This document shows, piece by piece, positions 54,242 to 61,358 of a DNA stretch of 64,000 nt (position 1 is the stretch's first letter; each line of letters begins with the position of its first letter). This DNA is from Martelella sp. AD-3. GTDB lineage: Bacteria > Pseudomonadota > Alphaproteobacteria > Rhizobiales > Rhizobiaceae. The stretch is from assembly GCF_001578105.1 (NCBI RefSeq), contig NZ_CP014275.1:1736001-1800000 (forward strand). Direction: 5' to 3'. The position numbers and the translations under genes are program-made. The notes beneath the pieces were generated by a model, which saw nothing but the letters and a program-made list of their open reading frames with translations, searched no databases and had not been told where the DNA came from.

Positions 54242-54607
54242 TCAGACTTCTTCCCGTTGTCTCTCGCTTCGCGTCTCGCCCGGCACGCGTGGCGGACGAT
54301 AGGCGGGTTCGATCACGAGATCGCTCCTGGCGATGAGCCGGCAGGCAAGCGCATAGCCTTCCTCCTGCTCCTGCTCGGAGACGTGATAACGGCTCATTTT
54401 CAGGGTTTCGTAGCTTCCGGAGATGACCCGAACCCGGCAGGCGCCGCAGCCGCCGCGGCGGCAGCCGATCCTGACGGGCGGACGCTCATGCGACGATGTC
54501 GCCCGTTCGATGGACAACAGAACCGGCTCGCCGTCCCGGCAGGAAAAGACCCTCGTGCGGCCGGCGATACGGATCGCGTGTTCCTTCGTGGCGTTGCTCT
54601 CGGTCAT
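54242..54607 (-). CDS. Plant-type [2Fe-2S] ferredoxin, DmpQ/XylT-like
   Basis: The 121-residue protein has the cluster ligands in GCRRGGCGACRVRV plus a last Cys in GYALACRLIA, the pattern of ferredoxins that reactivate oxidised catechol 2,3-dioxygenase (XylT/DmpQ/NahT). ATG 54607 follows GGAGGAG directly; a longer frame to 54667 would run into the operator region. It is the first gene of the operon and lies just before the dioxygenase gene, which supports the reactivation role. Confidence 0.88.
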   Translation of the reverse strand: MTESNATKEHAIRIAGRTRVFSCRDGEPVLLSIERATSSHERPPVRIGCRRGGCGACRVRVISGSYETLKMSRYHVSEQEQEEGYALACRLIARSDLVIEPAYRPPRVPGETRSERQREEV

Positions 54608-54660
54608 CTCTCCTCCCGCAGTCGAAACCGATGATCGGAGACTGCGCCCGGCAATCTCGT

Positions 54661-54735
54661 TTGTCAAACATAAAAACGATATTTTTTAAAAATGAGGATT
54701 AAAAACGATATTTTATAATTTTATCGTTGTTTTTG
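54661..54735. promoter_or_regulatory. Operator/promoter region between ferredoxin and GntR genes
   Basis: Two direct copies of TAAAAACGATATTTT (54671-54685 and 54700-54714) are spaced 29 bases apart. A partly inverted third ATCGTT element is at 54723-54728. The patch is about 17% GC. On the minus strand TTGACA at 54662-54667 could be the -35 of the catabolic operon, with a weak CAGTCT 17 bases on. These sites are likely bound by the GntR regulator encoded next door. Confidence 0.65.
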
Positions 54736-54792
54736 ATCGTCGATATGTTAATCATTGAGGAAGACAAGCATGCCGCATGGATTGGAGAGGTC

Positions 54793-55509
54793 GTGACGCA
54801 TCTGAAGAAGGTCGAGGAAATCAGCGCCACATCGGGCAGCCGGACGACGATCGAGCTCGTCTATGAGGCGCTGCGCCGGGCGATCCTGTGCGGTGAGATC
54901 CCGCCGGAAAGCCGGATGCGGGTGGAGGATCTGCGCGCGACCTTCGGCGTCGGCTCGTCGACCGTTCGAGAAGCGCTGTCGCGGCTGCTGGCCGAGAACC
55001 TGGTGACCACCGAGGGTCAGCGCGGCTTTCGCGCCGCGACGATCTCGATCGAGGATTTCAAGTCGATCGTCGAGATGCGCGCGCTGCTTGAGGCCCGCGC
55101 GGTGCGCCATTCGATCGAGACGGGTGATGACGACTGGGAAAGCGCCTTCGTCGCCGCCCATCACCGCCTGGCAAAGCTCGAGACCGAAGCCGTGGGGCGT
55201 GAGGATGAACTGGTCGGTGACTGGGAAAAGCGCAACCGCGCCTTTCATGACGCGATGACGGCGGCCTGCACCAATGTCTGGCTCCTGAACTGCCGGTCCA
55301 TGCTTTACAGCCATTCGGTCCGCTATCTGCAGATCTCTTTCGCGCAGAAACGGTGCATACCGCGGGACGTGCGCGGCGAACACCAGGCGATCTTCGAGGC
55401 GGTGATCGCCCGCGACGCGGCACGCGCCGAGAAACTGACCGCCGACCACATTTTCCGCACCGTTCCCGAGATCGAGGCGCGGCTTGCGGAGATGAAGCTT
55501 TCCGCGTGA
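54793..55509 (+). CDS. GntR-family (FadR/FCD type) transcriptional regulator
   Basis: The 238-residue protein has an N-terminal winged helix (IELVYEALRRAILCGEIPPE, then LRATFGVGSSTVREALSRLL at about residues 45-65) and a C-terminal FCD effector domain with metal-type ligands (FHDAMTAAC, HQAIFEAVIARD). GTG 54793 is preferred because GGAGAGG precedes it; longer starts (54745, 54727) would overlap the operator repeats. It is divergent from the meta-cleavage operon and probably controls it. The effector is unknown; a ring-cleavage intermediate is plausible. Confidence 0.88.
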   Translation: MTHLKKVEEISATSGSRTTIELVYEALRRAILCGEIPPESRMRVEDLRATFGVGSSTVREALSRLLAENLVTTEGQRGFRAATISIEDFKSIVEMRALLEARAVRHSIETGDDDWESAFVAAHHRLAKLETEAVGREDELVGDWEKRNRAFHDAMTAACTNVWLLNCRSMLYSHSVRYLQISFAQKRCIPRDVRGEHQAIFEAVIARDAARAEKLTADHIFRTVPEIEARLAEMKLSA

Positions 55510-55518
55510 GGCCCGGCC

Positions 55519-56052
55519 ATGGTCGCGCGGCTTGTTCCGGGTATCGAGGCTCCCTCATTGCGGTGCGAGACCGTCTCGCACGGCCTGTTTGATCTTGCGG
55601 TGGACGCGCCGGAAGGTGGCACGTTCATCGCCTTCCATCGCGGCCGCCACTGCAAGTGGACGCGCAACGCGCTGAAGGAGCTTGACGACCGGATCGGCGA
55701 TTTCGCCATTCGCGGCATTCGCCTGATCGCCGCATCGGCCGACGGACGGGCCGAGACGGAGCGGCTGAAGGAGGAGATGCAGATCATTCGCCTGCCGCTC
55801 GCCCATTCTCTGGATGTCGCGGCGATTGCCGAAGCCTTCGGGCTCTATGTGACGCGCGCAAGCAGCGAGCCCGAGGCGCCGGCGCTCAATTTCGAGCCGG
55901 CGCAGATCTGGGTGAGGCAGGATAATGTGATCGGCGCGGTCGCGATCCAGAGCGGGCCCAATCTCTGGGCAGACGCGACGAACACGCTGCGCGGCATCGA
56001 GAATACGATGAAGAAATTCCCCGAAAGGGGAACGGGAGAAACGGGAAAATAG
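55519..56052 (+). CDS. AhpC/TSA-like redoxin protein
   Basis: The 177-residue protein has a thioredoxin-like fold similar to peroxiredoxins: the run FIAFHRGRHCKWTRNALKEL stands at the usual active-site place, with a single Cys (Cys45 region) and no second Cys in CxxC spacing. IRGIRLIAASADGR matches the following strand and helix. It starts 9 bases after the GntR gene and is probably co-transcribed. It may protect the oxygen-sensitive dioxygenase, but this is only inferred. Confidence 0.7.
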   Translation: MVARLVPGIEAPSLRCETVSHGLFDLAVDAPEGGTFIAFHRGRHCKWTRNALKELDDRIGDFAIRGIRLIAASADGRAETERLKEEMQIIRLPLAHSLDVAAIAEAFGLYVTRASSEPEAPALNFEPAQIWVRQDNVIGAVAIQSGPNLWADATNTLRGIENTMKKFPERGTGETGK

Positions 56053-56306
56053 CCTGAAGGGAACCGTTCCGACCCTTTTCGGGACACGCGGACGAGACAA
56101 CGAGCGCCGGCGCTTTCATGCGACCGGAAGGCGTCCGCCCAGAGCGAGGCGCGTCGGCGAACGGGAGGTCGCCGGCCGCATTTGAGGAAACACCTTTTCC
56201 GAGCCGGTTTCGTTTGATCCGCGCACGCCTGTCGCGCGCGGAACGGGCGAAGCTGTGCCGAAAAGCGGGCTCATGCACGACAGGACGTTCAGGAGGAGGA
56301 AACCCC
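56053..56306. other. Intergenic region before the ABC transporter genes (254 bp)
   Basis: No gene and no clear promoter pair are seen. A frame open upstream of the binding-protein gene lacks family similarity and is not used. Confidence 0.4.
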
Positions 56307-57584
56307 ATGTCCAGAAAATTCATCACGCGCAGGACGTTCATCAAGACCACGGGCGTGGCCGGAACGCTGGCCGCAACCGGCGGGCTCGCCATGCCGGCGA
56401 TCGCGGCGCCGAAGACGATCAAGATCGGTTTCGTCTCGCCGGAAACCGGTCCGCTCGCCATCTTTGCCGAGCCGGACCGTTTCACGATCGAGCAGTTCTC
56501 CAGGGGACTTGCCGACGGGCTGATGATCAACGGCACGAAGCATCCGGTCGAAATCATCGTCAAGGACAGCCAGTCGAGCTCGAACCGCGCCTCGTCGGTT
56601 GCCCAGGACCTCATCTTCAGCGACCAGGTGGACATTCTTTGCGCCGCCTCGACGCCCGACACCACCAACCCGGTGGCCGACCAGGCCGAACTGAACGGCG
56701 TGCCCTGCGTGACCAATGACACGCCCTGGCAGCCGCATTTCTTCGGCCGGCAAGGCGATCCGAAGGTCGGCTTCCAGTACACCTACCACTTCTTCTGGGG
56801 TCTTGAGGACGTGATCTCGACCTTCATCAACATGTGGGACGAGGTGCCGACCAACAAGGTCGTCGGCGCGTTGTGGCCGAACGATCCGGACGGCAACGGC
56901 TGGAGTGACAAGACGGTGGGCTTCCCGCCGGTCATGGAAAAGCGCGGCTATTCGCTTGTCGATCCCGGCCGCTTCCAGTCCGGCTCCGACGATTTCTCCG
57001 CGCAGATTTCCGCCTTCAAAAATGCCGGCGTGGAAATTGTCACCGGCGTTGTCGTGCCGCCGGATTTCACCACCTTCTGGACCCAGGCCGCCCAGCAGGG
57101 CTTCGCCCCGAAGGTCGTCAACGTTGCCAAGGCCACCGAGTTCCCGCAGGCCGTCGCCGGTCTCGGCCAGCGCGCCGACGGTCTTTCGGTGGAAGTCTGG
57201 TGGTCGCCTTATCATCCCTTCTCCTCCGGCTTCACCGGCCAGTCATCGGCCGAGCTTGCCAAGGCCTACGAGGATGCGACCGGCAATCCCTGGACGATGC
57301 CGCTCGGCTTCAAGCACGCTTTGTTCGAGGTTGTGGTCGATTCGCTGAAGCGCACCGAGGACATTTCCGATCCGGATTCGATCGCAAGAGCGATCGCGGC
57401 GACCAATTATAACTCCGTCGTCGGCCCGATCGATTTCTCCAAGGGGCCGGTCCCCAATGTCGCCAAGACGCCGCTGGTCGGCGGCCAGTGGCACATGGAC
57501 GGCGACAAGCCGGTTCTCGAGATCGTCGAAAACAAGGACCATCCGGAAATCCCGCTCACGGGCGCAATGAAGCCGATCGGCTAG
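56307..57584 (+). CDS. ABC transporter substrate-binding protein, branched-chain amino acid/aromatic type
   Basis: The 425-residue periplasmic protein has a twin-arginine signal (RRTFIKTTGVAG) and a cut near PAIAAP (about residue 33), followed by a Peripla_BP_6 fold (KIGFVSPETGPLAIFAEP). It begins at ATG 56307 behind AGGAGGAGGA. The Tat signal is unusual for LivK-type proteins and common in those importing aromatic acids in Alphaproteobacteria. Context with the meta-cleavage operon suggests an aromatic compound as substrate. The TAG stop opens a palindromic repeat. Confidence 0.85.
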   Translation: MSRKFITRRTFIKTTGVAGTLAATGGLAMPAIAAPKTIKIGFVSPETGPLAIFAEPDRFTIEQFSRGLADGLMINGTKHPVEIIVKDSQSSSNRASSVAQDLIFSDQVDILCAASTPDTTNPVADQAELNGVPCVTNDTPWQPHFFGRQGDPKVGFQYTYHFFWGLEDVISTFINMWDEVPTNKVVGALWPNDPDGNGWSDKTVGFPPVMEKRGYSLVDPGRFQSGSDDFSAQISAFKNAGVEIVTGVVVPPDFTTFWTQAAQQGFAPKVVNVAKATEFPQAVAGLGQRADGLSVEVWWSPYHPFSSGFTGQSSAELAKAYEDATGNPWTMPLGFKHALFEVVVDSLKRTEDISDPDSIARAIAATNYNSVVGPIDFSKGPVPNVAKTPLVGGQWHMDGDKPVLEIVENKDHPEIPLTGAMKPIG

Positions 57585-57690
57585 CGCATCGGCTTGAAAA
57601 TCGGGTCTGATTTTCGGAAAGCACGATGCGTCGTTTCAACACGATGGAGCGTCCTTTGTGCGTCCTAATGGACGCGCCGCGCTCCAAAGC
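57582..57690 (+). repeat. Composite palindromic repeat, copy 2
   Basis: It begins with the stop codon of the binding-protein gene (CTAGCGCATCGG), then GATTTTCGGAAAGCACGATG, then GAGCGTCCTTTGTGCGTCC and GGACGC..GCGCTCC stems. It is the inverted counterpart of 27310-27417. It lies inside the transporter operon, between the binding protein and the ATPase genes. Confidence 0.8.
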
Positions 57691-57741
57691 GTGCGGTCCG
57701 GGGAGGGCGCGCCCTTCCCGGACCCCGCCGGGAGAGTTTTC

Positions 57742-58476
57742 ATGACGACGATCCTTTCGCTTTCGGGCGTCAACAAGCGTTTCGGCGCACTGACCGTTGC
57801 CGACAATGTTTCCTTCGACCTGCCGGAAGGCCAGGCGCTCGGCATTATCGGTCCGAACGGCGCCGGCAAATCGACGCTGTTCAACCTGATCGGCGGCGCG
57901 TTGTCGCCGTCGTCGGGCGCGATCTTCTTCGAGGGTCGCGATGTCACCCGCAGGAGCGCTGCCGAGCGCTGCCGTATGGGCATTGCCCGCTCGTTCCAGA
58001 TCCCGCACCCCTTCACCGGCATGAGCGTCTACGAGAACCTGCTGGTGGCCGCCGCCTTCGGCGCGCCGGGCGGCAGCGGCGGCAAGGCGGTATGCGCCGA
58101 TATTCTGCAGCGCACCGGGCTGATGGGCAAGGCCAACCGGCCGGCCGGCAGCCTGACGCTTCTGGAGCGCAAGCGGCTGGAGCTTGCCCGCGCGCTCGCC
58201 TCCGGGCCGAAGCTTCTGCTGCTCGACGAGATCGCCGGCGGGCTGACGGAGGCGGAGTGCCATGACCTTGTCGAAACGGTCCGCGGCATCCGCGATTCGG
58301 GCGTGTCCATCATCTGGATCGAGCATGTCGTGCATGCGCTGACGGCGGTGGTCGAGCGGCTGATCGTCATCGACTTCGGCCGCATCGTCGCCGATGGCAA
58401 GCCTGCCGCCGTCATGGCCGATCCGCTGGTGCAGGAAATCTACATGGGGATCGCCGTCGATGACGAAACTGCTTGA
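57742..58476 (+). CDS. ABC transporter ATP-binding protein, LivG type
   Basis: The 244-residue ATPase has Walker A GPNGAGKSTLFNLIGG, the Q-loop ARSFQIPHPFTGMSVYENLL, a degenerate signature LTLLERKRLELARALA as in LivG, and Walker B LLLLDEIAGGL. It energises the two permeases encoded downstream. ATG 57742 follows GGAGAG. It overlaps the next ATPase gene by 17 bases. Confidence 0.92.
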   Translation: MTTILSLSGVNKRFGALTVADNVSFDLPEGQALGIIGPNGAGKSTLFNLIGGALSPSSGAIFFEGRDVTRRSAAERCRMGIARSFQIPHPFTGMSVYENLLVAAAFGAPGGSGGKAVCADILQRTGLMGKANRPAGSLTLLERKRLELARALASGPKLLLLDEIAGGLTEAECHDLVETVRGIRDSGVSIIWIEHVVHALTAVVERLIVIDFGRIVADGKPAAVMADPLVQEIYMGIAVDDETA

Positions 58477-59182
58477 AACCGAAGGCCTCGAAGCCTTCTA
58501 CGGCGATTTCCAGGCGCTGTTCGGCGTCGATATCTCTGTCGGCGAAGGCGAGGCCGTGGCGCTGATCGGCGCCAATGGCGCGGGAAAATCCACCTTCCTC
58601 AAGGCGCTGACCGGCCTGGTGCCGTCGCGCGCAAAAACGCTCTCCTTCAACGGCGCGCCCGTGTCGGGCTGGCCGGCCGATCGCATCCACCGCGCCGGCA
58701 TGGCGCTGGTGCCGGAGGGCAGGCGGCTTTTCCCTTCGCTTTCCGTCGAGGAGAACCTGCTGGTCGGGGCTGCCGGCGGCCGGTCAGGCGCATGGAACCT
58801 CGACGCGGTCTATGACCTGTTTCCCGATCTCGTTGAAAAGCGACGGAATCCCGGCACGGCGCTCTCCGGCGGGCAGCAACAAATGGTGGCGATCGGCCGG
58901 GCGCTGATGTCGAACCCCGTATTGCTGCTCTGCGACGAGATCAGCCTTGGTTTGTCGCCGAAGATCATCCGCGACATCTATCAGGCCCTTCCGAAAATCC
59001 GCGCCTCTGGCGCCTCGGTGCTCGTCGTCGAGCAGGATGTCGGCCAGGCGCTTGCCGTCGCCGACCGGGTCTATTGCCTGATGGAGGGCAGGGTGACGCT
59101 GACCGGCACACCCGCCTCGCTCACCCGCAAGGAAATCGCCGCCGCCTATTTCGGCGCGTCCGATCTGAAGGAGGCTTCATGA
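58460..59182 (+). CDS. ABC transporter ATP-binding protein, LivF type
   Basis: The 240-residue second ATPase has Walker A GANGAGKSTFLKALTG, the signature ALSGGQQQMVAIGRAL, Walker B VLLLCDEISLGLSP (Cys precedes the Asp), and LVVEQDVGQAL. The start at 58460 overlaps the LivG gene, and the end overlaps the permease start by 4 bases (ATGA). It pairs with LivG in the heterodimeric motor. Confidence 0.92.
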   Translation: MTKLLETEGLEAFYGDFQALFGVDISVGEGEAVALIGANGAGKSTFLKALTGLVPSRAKTLSFNGAPVSGWPADRIHRAGMALVPEGRRLFPSLSVEENLLVGAAGGRSGAWNLDAVYDLFPDLVEKRRNPGTALSGGQQQMVAIGRALMSNPVLLLCDEISLGLSPKIIRDIYQALPKIRASGASVLVVEQDVGQALAVADRVYCLMEGRVTLTGTPASLTRKEIAAAYFGASDLKEAS

Positions 59183-60042
59183 TGGTTTTCGTCAACGCGG
59201 TTCTGCAGGGCATCCTGCTCGGCGGCCTCTATGCGCTCTTTGCCGCCGGCCTCAGCCTGATGTTCGGCGTCATGCGCTTCATCAACATTGCCCATGGCGA
59301 CTTCATCGTCACCGCGGCCTATCTCATGGTGGCCTTCGTCGTCGGCTGGGCCATTCATCCGGCAATCGCCGCCGTCGCGGTTCTCGCCATTCTGGGCGCG
59401 GCCGGCTATCTCAACCAGCGCGTTCTCCTGAACCGCATGCTGGGCAAGGATATCCTGCCGCCGATCCTCGTGACCTTCGGGATGTCGATCATCATCCAGA
59501 ACGCGCTGCTGGAGATATTTTCCGCCGACAGCCAGCGCCTTGTCGCAGGTGGGCTCGACACCGGCAGCCTGTCGCTGGGCGGCGGGCTTGCCGTCGGTTA
59601 CCTGCCGCTCCTGATGTTCGCGACGGCCGTGGCGGTGATTGCCATCCTGCAGTTCATCTTTTATCGCACATCGCTCGGGAGGCTCCTGCGCGCCACCTCC
59701 GATGACCCGGAGATCGTGCCGCTGATGGGGGCGAAAAACGCCCACATCTTTGCGCTGGCAACGATGATGGCGAGCGTTGTCGTCGGCGTTGCCGGCATCT
59801 TTCTGGCGATGAAGACGAATTTCGATCCGTCGGCCGGACCTGTCCGTCTGATCTTCGCCTTCGAGGCGGTGATCATCGGCGGTCTCGGCAGCCTCTGGGG
59901 CACGCTGGCCGGCGGCATCATTCTCGGCATCGCCCAGACGGTGGGGGCCCAGATCGACGCCGGCTACCAGATCCTGGCGGGGCATCTCGTCTTCCTCGCC
60001 CTTCTCGTCGTGCGGCCGCGCGGCCTGTTTCCGAAAATGTGA
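59179..60042 (+). CDS. ABC transporter permease, LivH type
   Basis: The 287-residue, about eight-helix membrane protein starts NAVLQGILLGGLYALFAAGL and has the family runs MRFINIAHGDFIV and FAFEAVIIGGLGSLWGTLAG. The last contacts the ATPase. ATG 59179 or the following ATG 59182 may be used. It is coupled by overlap to the LivF-type gene. Confidence 0.92.
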   Translation: MMVFVNAVLQGILLGGLYALFAAGLSLMFGVMRFINIAHGDFIVTAAYLMVAFVVGWAIHPAIAAVAVLAILGAAGYLNQRVLLNRMLGKDILPPILVTFGMSIIIQNALLEIFSADSQRLVAGGLDTGSLSLGGGLAVGYLPLLMFATAVAVIAILQFIFYRTSLGRLLRATSDDPEIVPLMGAKNAHIFALATMMASVVVGVAGIFLAMKTNFDPSAGPVRLIFAFEAVIIGGLGSLWGTLAGGIILGIAQTVGAQIDAGYQILAGHLVFLALLVVRPRGLFPKM

Positions 60043-60051
60043 GGTGAGCCG

Positions 60052-61062
60052 ATGACCCTTTCCCTTCCGACCGCGCCGCCCGTCCCGCGCGATTTCGTCT
60101 CGCCCGGCCTGCGCACGGTTCTCGCCGCAGCGCTCGTCCTCTTTGCCGTCGCGCCGCTTTGGGCCGGGCCTGCGGGGTTGCGGCTTCTGATGGAGGCCTT
60201 CAGCCTTCTGGCGCTTGCCCAGATGTGGAACCTGCTTGCCGGTTACACTGGGCTGATCTCGGTCGGCCAGCAGGCATTTGTCGGGCTCGGCGGCTATCTG
60301 TTCTTCGCGCTCGCCATGTTCCTGAACGTGCCGCTGCTCGTGGCCATTCCGGCCGCAGCGGTGGCCACCGCCGTCATCGCGGTTCCCACGGGATGGGTCG
60401 CCTTCCGTCTGAAGGGCGCCTATTTCGCCATCGGCACCTGGGTGATCGCCGAGGTCTTCCGGCTCACCATGGCGCAGATCGGCGCGCTTGGCGGCGGTTC
60501 GGGGATTTCGCTGCCGGTTGCCATCGTCCGTTCGCTCTCGGCCGACCGGTTTGCCCGCGAAATGATCATGTATTACATCGCCTTCGGCCTCGGCGTCGTC
60601 TCCATTGTCGCCGTCTGGGGGCTGTTGCGCTCGCGCTGGGGTCTGGCGCTGACGGCCATCCGCGACAGCGCGCCGGCGGCGGAAAGCGTCGGCGTGCGCG
60701 TCGAGGCGGTCAAATTCATGGTCTATGTGTTCGTAGCCTTCTATACGGGCCTGACCGGCGCCTTCGTTTTCCTGCAGAAGCTGAGAATCACGCCGGACGC
60801 CGCCTTCAGCGTCAATGAATGGACGGCCTTCGTCATCTTCATCGTCGTCATCGGCGGGCTTGGCTCCATCGAGGGGCCGATCATCGGCACGGTACTGTTT
60901 TTCCTCTTGCGCTGGATCGCCGCCGACTGGGGCGCCTGGTATCTGATGGCCATGGGCGCGATCGCGATCGCGGTGATGGTGGTCAACCGGCGCGGCGTCT
61001 GGGGCGCGCTCCGGTCGACCTTCGGCACGCTCTCGGTCCTGCCGGTTTCGCGCAGGCTTTAG
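60052..61062 (+). CDS. ABC transporter permease, LivM type
   Basis: The 336-residue second permease has about ten helices with NLLAGYTGLISVGQQAFVGL and FIVVIGGLGSIEGPIIGT, the LivM hallmarks. It starts 9 bases after LivH and is the last gene of the transporter operon. The complete set (binding protein, two ATPases, two permeases) indicates a working importer. Confidence 0.92.
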   Translation: MTLSLPTAPPVPRDFVSPGLRTVLAAALVLFAVAPLWAGPAGLRLLMEAFSLLALAQMWNLLAGYTGLISVGQQAFVGLGGYLFFALAMFLNVPLLVAIPAAAVATAVIAVPTGWVAFRLKGAYFAIGTWVIAEVFRLTMAQIGALGGGSGISLPVAIVRSLSADRFAREMIMYYIAFGLGVVSIVAVWGLLRSRWGLALTAIRDSAPAAESVGVRVEAVKFMVYVFVAFYTGLTGAFVFLQKLRITPDAAFSVNEWTAFVIFIVVIGGLGSIEGPIIGTVLFFLLRWIAADWGAWYLMAMGAIAIAVMVVNRRGVWGALRSTFGTLSVLPVSRRL

Positions 61063-61243
61063 CGCAACGGGCGGCGCATCTGGCCCGCCCGCTAAAACGT
61101 TCCCGATATTATTCCTGAAATTCAATGGACTATGCCGCCGGGGCTTCGAGTCAAGGGGCAAGGCTCTGCTGGCAAGGCCAACGGTCACGGCCGGTGTGCC
61201 GTGCGTCATGTTGACAAGCGAAGGGCCGCTTTTCGTGTAGTCT

Positions 61244-61275
61244 GGATCCTCGGGTCAAGCCCGAGGATGACCCGG
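61244..61275. repeat. Alphaproteobacterial palindromic repeat (ATCCTCGGG type)
   Basis: ATCCTCGGG (61246-61254) pairs with CCCGAGGAT (61260-61268) around TCAAG, with flanking GG and GACCC. This sequence family is dispersed through many alphaproteobacterial genomes. Confidence 0.7.
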
Positions 61276-61302
61276 AGTGTGGCAATGGCTTTGTCGACAA
61301 GC

Positions 61303-61327
61303 AAAAGGGCGGTCTTCGCAACCGCCC
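61303..61327 (-). terminator. Terminator of the giant coiled-coil gene
   Basis: GGGCGGT (61307-61313) pairs with ACCGCCC (61321-61327) around a 7-base loop. Read on the minus strand, the stem is followed by TTTT, just after the stop of the gene at 61359. Confidence 0.75.
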
Positions 61328-61358
61328 CTCAGCCTGATCGTTAATTCGATAGCCGGTC

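Larger units (their letters stand above)
61063..61358. other. Intergenic region after the transporter operon (296 bp)
   Basis: It contains GGGCGG near 61070 with GCCCGCCCGC near 61083-61092 as a loose stem after the permease gene, a TTGACA-like box at 61211, the alphaproteobacterial repeat at 61246-61268, and the terminator of the minus-strand gene. No coding frame is convincing. Confidence 0.5.

Noticed and set aside
59146..61209. Minus-strand open frame of 687 codons across the two permease genes
   Set aside because: Lies antisense to two clear Liv permeases, is extremely Arg/Asp/Gly-rich and shows no domain.
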